From Streptomyces sp. ADI95-17 (GTDB lineage Bacteria > Actinomycetota > Actinomycetes > Streptomycetales > Streptomycetaceae): a DNA stretch of 64,000 nucleotides. The notes under the pieces are model-generated. The model was not told where the DNA came from, made no database searches, and worked only from the letters and a program-made list of their open reading frames with translations. Below are positions 11,756 through 20,704 of the stretch, piece by piece (the stretch's first letter is position 1; each line of letters begins with the position of its first letter). The translations under genes and the position numbers were made by a program. Location of the stretch: assembly GCF_003846175.1 (NCBI RefSeq), contig NZ_ML123044.1:479810-543809 (forward strand). The letters are read 5' to 3'.

Positions 11756-12397
11756 TCAGTGGTCCACGGGTACGCCGGTGAGCGCGGTGACGACCGGGTC
11801 CAGGGCCTGGTTGATCTCGTCGCCGATGGAGCGGAAGAACGTGATCGGGGCGCCGTACGGGTCGTACACCTCGTCCGCCTCGGCGGTGGGGGCCAGCAGC
11901 CAGCCGCGCAGCGCGGCCGCGGCGCGGACCAGTGCGCGGGCGCGCTCGACGACGCCCTCGTCCCGCGCGTCGGGCAGCGTGGCGGGGTCTATCGCCCGGA
12001 CCAGCCGGGTGAATTCCTTGAGGGTGAACGTGCGCAGGCCGGCCGAGTGACCCATCGAGATCACCTGCGCGCGGTGGTCGCGGGTGGCGGTGAGCACCAG
12101 GTCGGCGCGGATCACGTGCTCGTCGAGCAGTTCACGGCCGACGAAGCCGGTGGTGTCGGCGCCGAAGTCGGCGAGGACGGTCTCGGCGTTGGCCTCCATG
12201 GGGGCGCCCTCGTGGCCCCAGGTGCCCGCGCTCTCCACGATCAGTCCGCCGCTGAGCGGATCGCCGAGGCGGTCCACCAGGGCATGGCGGGTCAGCCGCT
12301 CGGTGATGGGCGAGCGGCAGACGTTGCCGGTGCTGACGTGGAGGATGCGGAAAGTGTCGGCCCGCCCCGCTATGCCACGCCCCTCGGGGGCGGTCAA
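11756..12397 (-). CDS. Low-molecular-weight protein-tyrosine-phosphatase-like protein, nucleophile Cys replaced by Ser
   Basis: 213 residues. The phosphate-loop region reads RILHVSTGNVCRSPITERL. The family consensus is V-C-x-G-N-x-C-R-S-P, so the first, nucleophilic Cys of CX5R is Ser22 (codon AGC), while Cys27, Arg28 and Ser29 remain. The general-acid DPYG stretch is present near the end. It may be an inactive phosphate-binding pseudo-phosphatase. The start is TTG at 12397, overlapping the previous stop (TTGA) with GAGG 7 nt upstream, so it is coupled to the Sua5 gene. Confidence 0.85.
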   Translation of the reverse strand: MTAPEGRGIAGRADTFRILHVSTGNVCRSPITERLTRHALVDRLGDPLSGGLIVESAGTWGHEGAPMEANAETVLADFGADTTGFVGRELLDEHVIRADLVLTATRDHRAQVISMGHSAGLRTFTLKEFTRLVRAIDPATLPDARDEGVVERARALVRAAAALRGWLLAPTAEADEVYDPYGAPITFFRSIGDEINQALDPVVTALTGVPVDH

Positions 12398-13041
12398 TTG
12401 GCCACCTCAAGGTCGGGTACCACCTTGCGGAGCTCCTCGACGGAGAGCGCGCCGGCCCGCAGCAGCACCGGGACCTTGCCGGTCACGTCGACGATCGACG
12501 AGGGCACGATGCCGGGTGTCGGGCCGCCGTCCAGGTACACCGAGACGGAGTCGCCGAGCATCTCCTGGGCCGCGTCGCAGTCCTCCGGGGCCGGGTGGCC
12601 GGTGAGGTTGGCGCTGGAGACGCCCATCGGTCCGACCTCCGTGAGCAGCTCGATGGCGACCGGGTGCAGCGGCATCCGGATGGCGACGGTGCCATGGGTG
12701 TCCCCGAGGTCCCACTGGAGCGACGGCTGGTGCTTGGCGACGAGCGTGAGGGCGCCGGGCCAGAAGGCGTCGACGAGCTCCCAGGCCTGCTCGGAGAAGT
12801 CGGTGACCAGGCCGTGCAGGGTGTTCGGGGAGCCGATCAGGACGGGGGTCGGCATGTTGCGGCCGCGGCCCTTGGCTTCCAGCAGGTCGGCGACGCCCTC
12901 GGAGCTGAAGGCGTCGGCACCGATGCCGTACACGGTGTCGGTGGGCAGCACGACCAGTTCGCCGCGGCGGACGGCCGACGCGGCCTCACGCAGACCCGTC
13001 GTACGGTCGGTCGCGTCGTTGCAGTCGTATCGCCGTGCCAT
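12394..13041 (-). CDS. L-threonylcarbamoyladenylate synthase (Sua5/YrdC/YwlC family)
   Basis: 215 residues. Family motifs are LPTDTVYGIGADAFS, KGRGRNMPTPVLIGS, FWPGALTLV, VAIRMPLH and MGVSSANLTGHP. The enzyme makes threonylcarbamoyl-AMP from Thr, bicarbonate and ATP for the t6A37 modification of ANN-decoding tRNAs. The gene order prfA-prmC-sua5 is conserved in many bacteria and links translation termination factors with tRNA modification. It begins 64 nt after prmC and overlaps the phosphatase-like gene by 4 nt. Confidence 0.95.
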   Translation of the reverse strand: MARRYDCNDATDRTTGLREAASAVRRGELVVLPTDTVYGIGADAFSSEGVADLLEAKGRGRNMPTPVLIGSPNTLHGLVTDFSEQAWELVDAFWPGALTLVAKHQPSLQWDLGDTHGTVAIRMPLHPVAIELLTEVGPMGVSSANLTGHPAPEDCDAAQEMLGDSVSVYLDGGPTPGIVPSSIVDVTGKVPVLLRAGALSVEELRKVVPDLEVAN

Positions 13042-13105
13042 CAGCCGGCCTCCTCAAGCGTGTACGGGTGTCGCGGGTACGGGTCGTGCGGGTGGTGGCC
13101 GCCGG

Positions 13106-13951
13106 TCACGGCATGGCCTTGCGGGCCGTGGCGAACCGCGGCCGGTTGTTCAGGTCGGGGTGGTCGGCCGCGTCCGCCCAGCCGCGCTCCTCGGTGAAGA
13201 TCCACGGCACCTGGCCGCCCTGGGTGTCGGCGTGCTCGATGACGACGAGGCCGCCGGGGCGCAGCAGGCGGTGTGCGGTGCGTTCGATGCCGCGGATGGT
13301 GTCGAGGCCGTCCTCGCCGGAGAAGAGGGCCATCTCCGGGTCGTGGTCGCGGGCCTCGGGTGCCACGTACTCCCATTCGGTGAGCGGGATGTACGGCGGG
13401 TTGGAGATGACCAGGTCGACCTGGCCGTCCAGCTCGGGGAGGGCGCTCAGCGCGTCTCCCTGGTGGACGGTGACCCGGGATCCGTCGGCGTTCTTCCTGG
13501 TCCACTCGATGGCGTCGTCGGAGAGCTCGACGGCGTGCACGCGCGAGCGCGGCACCTCCTGGGCCATGGCCAGGGCGATGGCGCCCGATCCGCTGCACAG
13601 GTCGACGACGGTCGGCTCGACCACGTCCATCGCGCGCACCGCGTCTATCGCCCAGCCGACGACCGACTCGGTCTCCGGGCGGGGGACGAAGACACCGGGT
13701 CCGACCTGGAGCTCCAGGTAGCGGAAGAAGGCGCGGCCGGTGATGTGCTGGAGCGGTTCGCGGGCCTCGCGGCGGGCGATGGCCTCCCAGTAGCGGGCGT
13801 CGAACTCCGCGTCCGGCACCCGGTGCAGCTCGCCCCGCTTGACGCCGTGGACGAACGCGGCGAGTTCCTCCGCGTCGAATCGCGGCGAGGGCACACCGGC
13901 GTCGGCCAGCCGCTGGGTGGCCTGGGCCACCTCGGCGAGCAGCAGGTTCAT
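13106..13951 (-). CDS. prmC: Peptide chain release factor N5-glutamine methyltransferase
   Basis: 281 residues. The SAM-binding motif DLCSGSGAIAL is at about 117-127 and the substrate-Gln motif NPPYIP at about 184-189. The N-terminal helical domain includes EPLQHITGRAFF. It methylates the GGQ glutamine of release factors RF1 and RF2. It lies 41 nt downstream of prfA, its substrate gene, in the same operon. Confidence 0.97.
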   Translation of the reverse strand: MNLLLAEVAQATQRLADAGVPSPRFDAEELAAFVHGVKRGELHRVPDAEFDARYWEAIARREAREPLQHITGRAFFRYLELQVGPGVFVPRPETESVVGWAIDAVRAMDVVEPTVVDLCSGSGAIALAMAQEVPRSRVHAVELSDDAIEWTRKNADGSRVTVHQGDALSALPELDGQVDLVISNPPYIPLTEWEYVAPEARDHDPEMALFSGEDGLDTIRGIERTAHRLLRPGGLVVIEHADTQGGQVPWIFTEERGWADAADHPDLNNRPRFATARKAMP

Positions 13952-13992
13952 CGCGGTTCTCCGTACGGTTTACGGGCGGGGCGGGGTTTTGC

Positions 13993-15069
13993 TCAGGCGG
14001 CGGCGAGCTTGGCGGCGGAGTCGGCGTCGACACACGCCTGGATCACGGAATCCAGGTCGCCGTCGAGCACCTGGTCCAAGTTGTACGCCTTGAAGCCGAC
14101 CCGGTGGTCCGAGATCCGGTTTTCCGGGAAGTTGTACGTACGGATCTTCTCGGAACGGTCGACCGTACGCACCTGGCTGCGCCGTACGTCCGAAGCCTCC
14201 TGCTCGGCGGCCTCCTGGGCGGCGGCGAGCAGTCGCGAGCGCAGGATGCGCATGGCCTGCTCCTTGTTCTGGAGCTGGCTCTTCTCGTTCTGGCAGGAGG
14301 CGACGACGCCGGTCGGCAGATGGGTGATGCGGACGGCGGAGTCCGTGGTGTTGACGGACTGGCCGCCGGGGCCCGAGGAGCGGTAGACGTCGATGCGGAG
14401 GTCGTTGGCGTGGATCTCGACGTCGACCTCCTCGGCCTCGGGCGTGACGAGCACACCGGCGGCGGAGGTGTGGATGCGGCCCTGCGACTCGGTGGACGGC
14501 ACGCGCTGCACGCGGTGCACGCCGCCCTCGTACTTCAGCCGGGCCCACACGCCCTGGCCGGGCTCGGTGGCGCCGTTGCCGCCCTTGGTCTTCACGGCGA
14601 CCTGGACGTCCTTGTAGCCGCCGAGCTCGGACTCGGTGGAGTCGATGATCTCGGTCTTCCAGCCGACGCGCTCGGCATAGCGCAGGTACATGCGCAGCAG
14701 ATCGCCGGCGAACAGGGCGGACTCGTCGCCGCCCGCGCCGGCCTTGATCTCCAGGAGCACGTCCTTGTCGTCGCTGGGGTCGCGCGGGACCAGGAGGAGG
14801 CGGAGCTTCTCGGTGAGCTCCTCGCGCTGCTTCTCCAGGTCCTTGACCTCGGCGGCGAAGTCGGGGTCGTCGGCGGCGAACTCGCGGGCCGTCTCGATGT
14901 CGTCCCCGGTCTGCTTCCAGGAGCGGTACGTCGCGACGATCGGGGACAGCTCGGCGTAGCGCTTGTTGAGCTTGCGCGCGTTCGCCTGGTCGGCGTGGAC
15001 CGCGGGGTCCGCGAGCTTCTTCTCCAGATCGGTCTGCTCGCCGATCAGTTCCTCGACCGCCTCGAACAT
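13993..15069 (-). CDS. prfA: Peptide chain release factor 1
   Basis: 358 residues from the ATG at 15069 ([19 protein letters not shown]), with AGGAG upstream; this matches the usual RF1 length of about 360. The peptidyl-tRNA hydrolysis motif GGQ lies in [22 protein letters not shown]1 recognises UAA and UAG through its PXT loop region. It is followed by prmC, which methylates the GGQ Gln. Confidence 0.98.
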   Translation of the reverse strand: MFEAVEELIGEQTDLEKKLADPAVHADQANARKLNKRYAELSPIVATYRSWKQTGDDIETAREFAADDPDFAAEVKDLEKQREELTEKLRLLLVPRDPSDDKDVLLEIKAGAGGDESALFAGDLLRMYLRYAERVGWKTEIIDSTESELGGYKDVQVAVKTKGGNGATEPGQGVWARLKYEGGVHRVQRVPSTESQGRIHTSAAGVLVTPEAEEVDVEIHANDLRIDVYRSSGPGGQSVNTTDSAVRITHLPTGVVASCQNEKSQLQNKEQAMRILRSRLLAAAQEAAEQEASDVRRSQVRTVDRSEKIRTYNFPENRISDHRVGFKAYNLDQVLDGDLDSVIQACVDADSAAKLAAA

Positions 15070-15164
15070 CTTCGGGCTCCTGGTTTCTTCACTCGTGCGT
15101 GCCTGCTGGACGGCGTGATGCCGGCCGGGCGGGGGTACGTAACGGGGCCGCGTACCCCCGGCCG

Positions 15165-15215
15165 GAAAAAACGCCGGTCCCGACGCCCCCGCAAGAGGGC
15201 GCCAGGAACCGGCGC
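15165..15215 (-). terminator. Terminator between rpmE and prfA
   Basis: Read on the minus strand, CGCCGGTTCC...GGGACCGGCG (with an inner CCTC/GGGG stem) forms a hairpin followed by TTTTTT. It starts about 10 nt after the rpmE stop. A second, bulged GC hairpin at 15121-15164 follows immediately. Together they separate rpmE from prfA. Confidence 0.8.
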
Positions 15216-15224
15216 AGTGGCTCG

Positions 15225-15449
15225 CTACTTGCTGGCGGAGCCGGCAGCCTTGCCGAAGCGGGCCTCGAAGCGGGCCACACGGCCACCGGTGTCGAGGATC
15301 TTCTGCTTGCCCGTGTAGAACGGGTGGCACTCGGAGCAGACGTCGGCGCGGATGTTGCCGCCGTCGATGGTGCTCCGGGTGGTGAACGACGCGCCACAGG
15401 TGCAGCTGACCTGCGTCTCGACGTACTCGGGGTGGATGTCGCGCTTCAA
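15225..15449 (-). CDS. rpmE: Ribosomal protein bL31, zinc-binding form
   Basis: 74 residues. Cys16, Cys18, Cys38 and Cys41 (SCTCGASF ... [12 protein letters not shown]) are the zinc ligands of the C+ paralogue; the tail is positively charged. The start is TTG at 15449, with AGGAG 6 nt upstream. A SigR-type promoter lies about 100 nt upstream, consistent with thiol-oxidative-stress control of rpmE known in S. coelicolor. Confidence 0.98.
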   Translation of the reverse strand: MKRDIHPEYVETQVSCTCGASFTTRSTIDGGNIRADVCSECHPFYTGKQKILDTGGRVARFEARFGKAAGSASK

Positions 15450-15553
15450 GGGTTTCTCCTAGGTTCGGGAGGGCGCCGGGTCGTACGCGCGGATTGCGCG
15501 TCCGTGAACCGGGGCCGACGTACCAGTCTGCCAGGACCGGCCGTATCTCCCAA

Positions 15554-15580
15554 AACCGGGGGCGGGCCGCAACTATTCCC
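15554..15580 (-). promoter_or_regulatory. SigR-type promoter of rpmE
   Basis: On the minus strand GGGAAT (15575-15580) and GTT (15554-15556) are spaced so that GGAAT-N18-GTT matches the sigma-R (thiol-stress ECF) consensus exactly. It lies about 105 nt upstream of the rpmE TTG. SigR control of rpmE is established in S. coelicolor. Confidence 0.75.
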
Positions 15581-15591
15581 GGCCCGCCCGG

Positions 15592-16695
15592 TCACCGTAC
15601 GACGTCGCCCGCGGTGCCCTTGTCGCCCGCCGACTTCTCGGTGGCGGAGGCGGGGATCGCCTTGTCGTGCGCGAGCGCGGTCCACACCTGCCGGGCGGAC
15701 TCCTCCAGCGGTACGACGCGGTTCGGGTCGGCCGGGTCGTACTCGACGGGCAGGGTGACCATGTGGACGTTCTTCGAGCCCAGTCCCTTGAGGCCGTTCG
15801 CGAAGCCGGTGAGCTTCTCGACCGAGCCCAGGTCGGAGTCGGTGGTGATGGTCTTGGTGGCCGTGTCCGCGAGGTCGAACAGGGTCTTCGGGTTGGTGAA
15901 CACCCCGACGGTCTTGACCTGCTCCATCAGCGCCTTGATGAACGCCTGCTGGAGCTGGATGCGGCCGAGGTCACTGCCGTCGCCGACGCTCTTGCGGGTA
16001 CGGACCAGGCCCAGCGACTGCTCGCCGTCCAGGGTGTGGGTGCCGGGTTCGAGCTTCAGATGGCTCTTGGGGTCGTCGATCGCCGTGGTGGTGGTGATCT
16101 TCACGCCGCCCAGCTCGTCGATGAGCTTCTTGAAGCCGGTGAAGTCGACTTCGAGGTAGTGGTCCATGCGGATGCCGGACATGGCCTCGACGGTCTTGAC
16201 CGCGCAGGCCGGCCCGCCGACCTCGTACGCCGTGTTGAACATCGCGCGCTGCTCGCCCGCGACGGGCTTCCCGTTCGTGTCGCTGGTGCAGTCGGGGCGG
16301 GTGATGAGGGTGTCGCGCGGGATGGAGACGACGGAGGCGGTCTTGTGGCCCTTGTTGATGTGCAGCACCATCGCGGTGTCCGAGCGGGCCGTGCCCTCGT
16401 CGGCGCCGTACGCGGAGTTCGCGCCGGACCGGGAGTCCGAGCCGAGCACGAGGATGTCCTCGGAGCCGTTGTCGATGTTGTCGGGGCGGTCCTTGCCGAG
16501 CGCCGCGTTGATGTCGACGGCCTTGAGGTTGCCGTTGAGCCTGAAGTAGGCGTATCCCAGTCCGGCACCGCCGACGACCACGACACCGGCCAGGCTCCAG
16601 GCGATGATCGCCTTCGCCCGGCGGCGACGGGAGGGCTTCTTCCGGCGCTTGCCGGTGGGGCGTATTCGGCCGCCGCTCCCGTTCTGCTCGGTCAT
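15592..16695 (-). CDS. LytR-CpsA-Psr (LCP) family cell-wall glycopolymer transferase
   Basis: 367 residues. A basic cytoplasmic tail (RRKKPSRRRRAK) precedes one membrane helix (about 29-50) and an extracellular LCP domain. The domain contains ILVLGSDSRSG, ARSDTAMVLHI, the pyrophosphate-binding Arg in VVSIPRDTLI, and LIDELGGVKI. LCP enzymes transfer glycopolymers from polyprenyl pyrophosphate to peptidoglycan. Two inverted repeats lie in its upstream region. The gene ends 12 nt from the rpmE promoter. Confidence 0.93.
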   Translation of the reverse strand: MTEQNGSGGRIRPTGKRRKKPSRRRRAKAIIAWSLAGVVVVGGAGLGYAYFRLNGNLKAVDINAALGKDRPDNIDNGSEDILVLGSDSRSGANSAYGADEGTARSDTAMVLHINKGHKTASVVSIPRDTLITRPDCTSDTNGKPVAGEQRAMFNTAYEVGGPACAVKTVEAMSGIRMDHYLEVDFTGFKKLIDELGGVKITTTTAIDDPKSHLKLEPGTHTLDGEQSLGLVRTRKSVGDGSDLGRIQLQQAFIKALMEQVKTVGVFTNPKTLFDLADTATKTITTDSDLGSVEKLTGFANGLKGLGSKNVHMVTLPVEYDPADPNRVVPLEESARQVWTALAHDKAIPASATEKSAGDKGTAGDVVR

Positions 16696-17006
16696 GGGTC
16701 TCCTTCGGTCGTCAGCTCTCCCCGGCTACCCCCAGCGGTGTTCGGGCGCTGGGCGGTCGGCTTGTCGGTACTGCTTACGACGCCGCGGCACCAAGAAGGG
16801 TTGCACAGCCACCCGTTGTGTCCGCGTGAGGACAAAACGGGTATCCGGCACCGGCGAACAGCAGGTGATCCCCCGCTCACCTGCGGTTTCTTGCCCGATG
16901 CAGCCATCTCCGCGCCACTCGGCAGCACGTCCGGCATGTGGCAAAGGTCTCGAAACGGCCACGGGCGCCGGGTCGGCTGCGTCACATCCGCGCCGCCCCA
17001 TGACAC
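16696..17006. other. Intergenic region upstream of the LCP gene with two inverted repeats
   Basis: No convincing gene. Two dyads stand out. At 16811-16842, ACCCGTTGTGTCC and GGACAAAACGGGT pair with one mismatch around a 6-nt spacer. At 16861-16884, GCAGGTGA and TCACCTGC are perfect arms around 8 nt. Either could be an operator or an RNA hairpin of the LCP transcript. Confidence 0.5.
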
Positions 17007-17044
17007 AGGGCCGCCCCCGTCACCGAAGTGACGGGGGCGGCCCT
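17007..17044 (-). terminator. Strong hairpin after rho
   Basis: A 16-bp perfect stem (AGGGCCGCCCCCGTCA / TGACGGGGGCGGCCCT) closes a six-base loop that reads CTTCGG on the minus strand, a UUCG-type tetraloop. It begins 26 nt after the rho stop. There is no clear U-run, so termination may be of the actinobacterial U-less type. Confidence 0.75.
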
Positions 17045-17069
17045 GCGGTTCGGCCGGTCCGGGGCGACG

Positions 17070-19085
17070 TCAGTCGTTGCCGTTGCCCGGGGCCGGCGTC
17101 GTCTTCTGGATCTGGAGCAGGAACTCCGCGTTGGACTGGGTCTTCTTCATCCGGTCCAGGAGGAGCTCGATCGCCTGCTGCTGGTCGAGCGCGTGCAGCA
17201 CCCGGCGCAGCTTCCAGACAATCGCCAACTCGTCGCTGCCGAGCAGGATTTCTTCCTTGCGGGTGCTGGACGCGTCGACGTCCACCGCCGGGAAGATGCG
17301 CTTGTCCGAGAGCTTCCGGTCGAGCTTGAGCTCCATGTTGCCGGTGCCCTTGAACTCCTCGAAGATCACCTCGTCCATGCGCGAGCCGGTCTCGACGAGC
17401 GCGGTGGCCAGGATGGTCAGCGAACCGCCGTCCTCGATGTTGCGCGCGGCACCGAAGAAGCGCTTCGGCGGGTAGAGCGCGGTCGAGTCGACACCACCGG
17501 ACAGGATGCGGCCGGAGGCGGGGGCCGCGAGGTTGTACGCACGGCCGAGGCGGGTGATGGAGTCCAGCAGGACGACCACGTCGTGACCCAGCTCGACGAG
17601 ACGCTTGGCGCGCTCGATGGCCAGCTCGGCGACGGTGGTGTGGTCCTCGGCGGGGCGGTCGAAGGTCGAGGAGATGACCTCGCCCTTCACCGACCGCTGC
17701 ATGTCGGTGACCTCTTCCGGACGCTCGTCGACCAGGACGACCATCAGGTGGCACTCGGGGCTGTTGACGGTGATCGCGTTGGCGATCGCCTGCAGGATCA
17801 TGGTCTTGCCGGTCTTCGGCGGGGCCACGATCAGCCCTCGCTGGCCCTTGCCGATCGGGGCGACCAGGTCGATGATCCGCGTCGTCAGGACGTTGGAGTC
17901 GGTCTCCAGACGGAGCCGGTCCTGCGGGTAGAGCGGGGTCAGCTTCTGGAACTCCGGGCGGCCGCGGCCGGTTTCGGGCGCCATGCCGTTCACCGAGTCG
18001 AGGCGGACCAGGGCGTTGAACTTCTCCCGGCGCTCGCCGTCCTTGGGCTGGCGCACCGCACCGGTGACGTGGTCACCCTTGCGCAGGCCGTTCTTGCGGA
18101 CCTGGGCGAGCGACACGTACACGTCGTTCGGGCCCGGCAGGTAGCCGGAGGTCCGGATGAACGCGTAGTTGTCGAGGATGTCCAGGATGCCCGCGACGGG
18201 GATCAGGACGTCGTCGTCGGAGACGGGAACCTCGCTGGCGAAGTCCTCGCGGCCACGGCGGCCACGGCGGTCGCGGTAGCGGCCGCGACGGCCGCGACGG
18301 CCGCCCGCCTCGTCGTCGTACCCGTCGTCCTGCGGGCCGCCGCCCTGCTGCTGGCTCTGGCGCTGCTGGCGCTGGCCGCCCTGCTGGCCCTGGCCACCGC
18401 CCTGCTCGTCGCCCTTGCCCCGGCGGTCGCGCTGACGGTCGCGGCGCTCACCGCGCTCCTGACGGTCGCCGCGGTCGCCGCGCTGGCCGCGGTCCTGGCG
18501 GTCGCCCCGGCGGCCCTCGGCCGTGTCGGCGGCGGCTTCGGCCTTGGCGTCGGCGCGGTCCTCGCCCTTGGGCTCGGCCTGCGTGTCCGCCTTGGCCTCG
18601 GCGGCCTTGCCGTCCGCCTTGGTCTCCGGGCTGCCCGCCTGCGCGGTCGCACGGCGCCGGCGACGCTCGCCCGCGGGCTGGTCGTCGCTGGCCGGCTGGC
18701 CGGGGATGTCGATCTGCTGCTGGGCCGCGGCCTTCTCGGCGGGAGCGTCGGCGGCGGGCTCGCCCCCGGTGCGTGCCTTGGAGGTGGCACGGCGCTTCGG
18801 CTTGGTCTCGGACGTCGCGGCGGGCGCGGCGGCCTTGGGCGCGGCGGAGCTACCGGCCTGCGCCTCCTTGATGACCTCGATCAGCTGGCCCTTGCGCATC
18901 CGCGCAGTGCCCTTGATGCCGAGGCCGGACGCGACCTGCTGCAGCTCGGCCAGGACCATGCCGTCAAGGCCGGTGCCGGAGCGGCGGCGCCGTGCGGTGG
19001 TGCCAGTGGCAGCACCTTCGGCGGGCGCGGCGCTGTCGACGCTCTTGTCGGCAGTCACGCCCATCAGATCGGTGGTGTCGCTCAC
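17070..19085 (-). CDS. rho: Transcription termination factor Rho
   Basis: 671 residues from the GTG at 19085 (SDTTDLMGVTADKS), with AAGGA 6 nt upstream. The N-terminal helical domain (about 35-75) is followed by an insertion of about 215 residues rich in Ala and Glu, then in Arg, Gly, Asp and Gln, before the RNA-binding OSB domain (AGILDILDNYAFIRTSGYLP). The ATPase has Walker A APPKTGKT and Walker B VVVLLDSITR. Rho is a hexameric helicase that ends untranslated transcripts. The charged low-complexity insertion is usual in high-GC actinobacteria. A leader of about 320 nt and a SigR-like promoter precede it. Confidence 0.97.
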   Translation of the reverse strand: MSDTTDLMGVTADKSVDSAAPAEGAATGTTARRRRSGTGLDGMVLAELQQVASGLGIKGTARMRKGQLIEVIKEAQAGSSAAPKAAAPAATSETKPKRRATSKARTGGEPAADAPAEKAAAQQQIDIPGQPASDDQPAGERRRRRATAQAGSPETKADGKAAEAKADTQAEPKGEDRADAKAEAAADTAEGRRGDRQDRGQRGDRGDRQERGERRDRQRDRRGKGDEQGGGQGQQGGQRQQRQSQQQGGGPQDDGYDDEAGGRRGRRGRYRDRRGRRGREDFASEVPVSDDDVLIPVAGILDILDNYAFIRTSGYLPGPNDVYVSLAQVRKNGLRKGDHVTGAVRQPKDGERREKFNALVRLDSVNGMAPETGRGRPEFQKLTPLYPQDRLRLETDSNVLTTRIIDLVAPIGKGQRGLIVAPPKTGKTMILQAIANAITVNSPECHLMVVLVDERPEEVTDMQRSVKGEVISSTFDRPAEDHTTVAELAIERAKRLVELGHDVVVLLDSITRLGRAYNLAAPASGRILSGGVDSTALYPPKRFFGAARNIEDGGSLTILATALVETGSRMDEVIFEEFKGTGNMELKLDRKLSDKRIFPAVDVDASSTRKEEILLGSDELAIVWKLRRVLHALDQQQAIELLLDRMKKTQSNAEFLLQIQKTTPAPGNGND

Positions 19086-19412
19086 GAAGGGTCCTTCCCT
19101 GGAGCGGACGTCGGCCTTCTGGCTCGGCGACCGGTTGTGCTGTCCGACTGCGGTCTTTTCTTGCGGACCGTGCCGGGGCGGTGGTCCGCCGGGTACGGCG
19201 GAGAGATGAAGGTGTGCATGGGCCCGGCGCGAGCATCCCCCTGCTCGGCCCACTCCTGGACAAGCGAGGGGTGTCGTGCCGGTTCCGGAGCGTGCACGAA
19301 ACTGCTCAGGCAGGCTGCTCAGGCAGTTGGGGAGGCTCCCGGAAGAATTGGTGGTCCCGGAAAGGGACACGAAGCAACGCGCCACATAGACGTCGGTTGC
19401 AGACTTGAGGTT
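19086..19412 (-). other. rho leader region
   Basis: No gene is seen in the gap before rho. If transcription starts at the candidate SigR-like promoter (19413-19440), this is an untranslated leader of about 320 nt, long enough for the autoregulation by premature termination known for rho genes. I see no specific conserved structure in it. Confidence 0.4.
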
Positions 19413-19440
19413 AACACTACCGGCTCCAACAAACATTCCC
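19413..19440 (-). promoter_or_regulatory. Candidate SigR-like promoter upstream of rho
   Basis: Minus strand: GGGAATG (19434-19440), then GTT (19413-19415), giving GGAAT-N19-GTT. This is one base longer than the spacing at rpmE but within the range reported for sigma-R promoters. The match is good but short, and it lies only about 30 nt beyond the thrB stop. Confidence 0.45.
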
Positions 19441-19469
19441 CCTCTCACTCACCGGCAATCACTTCTCGG

Positions 19470-20387
19470 CTACGGGGCGAGCGGCAGCACACTCGCGCCC
19501 GGGGCGTCGAGAGCGAGACGGTTGGCCGCCCACCCCTCGCCCGCCAGCTGTGCGACCTTGTCGGCCGCACCGACCTCGGCCAGTGCGAGCACGGTGGGCC
19601 CGGCACCGGAGATGACCGCGGGGACGCCGTCCGCCCGCAGTCGGTTGACGAGTTCCACGCTCTCGGGCATCGCCGGGGCGCGGTACTCCTGGTGCAGCCG
19701 GTCCTCGGTGGCGGTGAGCAGCAGCTCGGGGCGCCTGGTCAGGGCCTCGACGAGGAGCGCGGCACGGCCGGCGTTGAAGGCGGCGTCGACGTGCGGGACG
19801 GCGCGCGGGAGCAGTCCGCGGGCCGTCTCGGTGAGGACCGGCTTGCCGGGTACGAAAACCACCGGAACGATGGATTCTGCGGGATCCATCCTGATCGCGC
19901 GCGCCGATCCGCCGTCCATCCACGCGAGGGTGAACCCGCCGAGCAGACAGGCCGCGACGTTGTCGGGGTGGCCCTCGATCTCGGTCGCGAGTTCCAGCAG
20001 CGCCGCTTCGTCGAGCCGGGCGTCGCCGCCGGTCGTCACGGCGCGGGCGGCGACGATTCCGGCGCAGATGGCGGCGGAGGAGGAGCCGAGGCCGCGTCCG
20101 TGCGGGATGCGGTTGGCGCAGACGATCTCCAGACCCCGGGGCTGTCCGCCGAGCAGGTCGAAGGCCGTGCGCAGGGAGCGTACGAGGAGGTGGCGCTCGT
20201 CGCGGGGCAGCGTGTCCGCGCCCTCACCGGCGATGTCGATGTGCAGTCCGGAGTCGGCGACGCGGACGACGACGTCGTCGTACAGCCCCAGCGACAGGCC
20301 GAAGGCGTCGTAACCCGGGCCCAGGTTGGCGCTGGTCGCGGGGACGCGCACCCGGACGGCGGCGGCTCGGAAAGCGGGACCGGCCAT
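19470..20387 (-). CDS. thrB: Homoserine kinase
   Basis: 305 residues from the ATG at 20387. GHMP-kinase signatures: VRVPATSANLGPGYDAFGLS at the N-terminus, the ATP-binding PHGRGLGSSSAAICAGI loop, and the C-terminal ISGAGPTVLAL. It phosphorylates homoserine to O-phosphohomoserine, the substrate of ThrC. It follows hom and thrC on the same strand but is separated from thrC by 317 nt. Confidence 0.97.
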   Translation of the reverse strand: MAGPAFRAAAVRVRVPATSANLGPGYDAFGLSLGLYDDVVVRVADSGLHIDIAGEGADTLPRDERHLLVRSLRTAFDLLGGQPRGLEIVCANRIPHGRGLGSSSAAICAGIVAARAVTTGGDARLDEAALLELATEIEGHPDNVAACLLGGFTLAWMDGGSARAIRMDPAESIVPVVFVPGKPVLTETARGLLPRAVPHVDAAFNAGRAALLVEALTRRPELLLTATEDRLHQEYRAPAMPESVELVNRLRADGVPAVISGAGPTVLALAEVGAADKVAQLAGEGWAANRLALDAPGASVLPLAP

Positions 20388-20704
20388 CGGTTGGACGACT
20401 CTCCTTGTGAGGCAGCGGGGGTGGTGAAGCGTTTTCCTGGCGGCAGGAGGTCGTGGCGGCGGGGAGTGGTGTTCCGGGGAACCCGATGGCCACAACGGCC
20501 CATGCACCGCGGCAGATGCGGCGGGGCGGGTTGGCTACAGCTTATCGAAGGAAGGTTCTGTGGCGACATAGGGCGCACAGGAGGCGCACGATGCGTGTCG
20601 CACGCCTCCTATGCGCTCTCCGCCCCGAAAAGGGGCGGTTGAGCTGGGTTCCTGCCCGGTCCGCCGGGATCGGCCGACGGACCGGGGCACGCCCCGGGCA
20701 GGCC
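20388..20704 (-). other. thrC-thrB intergenic region with hairpins
   Basis: No gene seen. CCGCCCC/GGGGCGG (20620-20638, GAAAA-type loop) and the longer dyad GAGGCG...CGCCTC (20581-20608) lie shortly after the thrC stop. They could end or attenuate transcription before thrB. Neither has a U-run. Confidence 0.4.
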
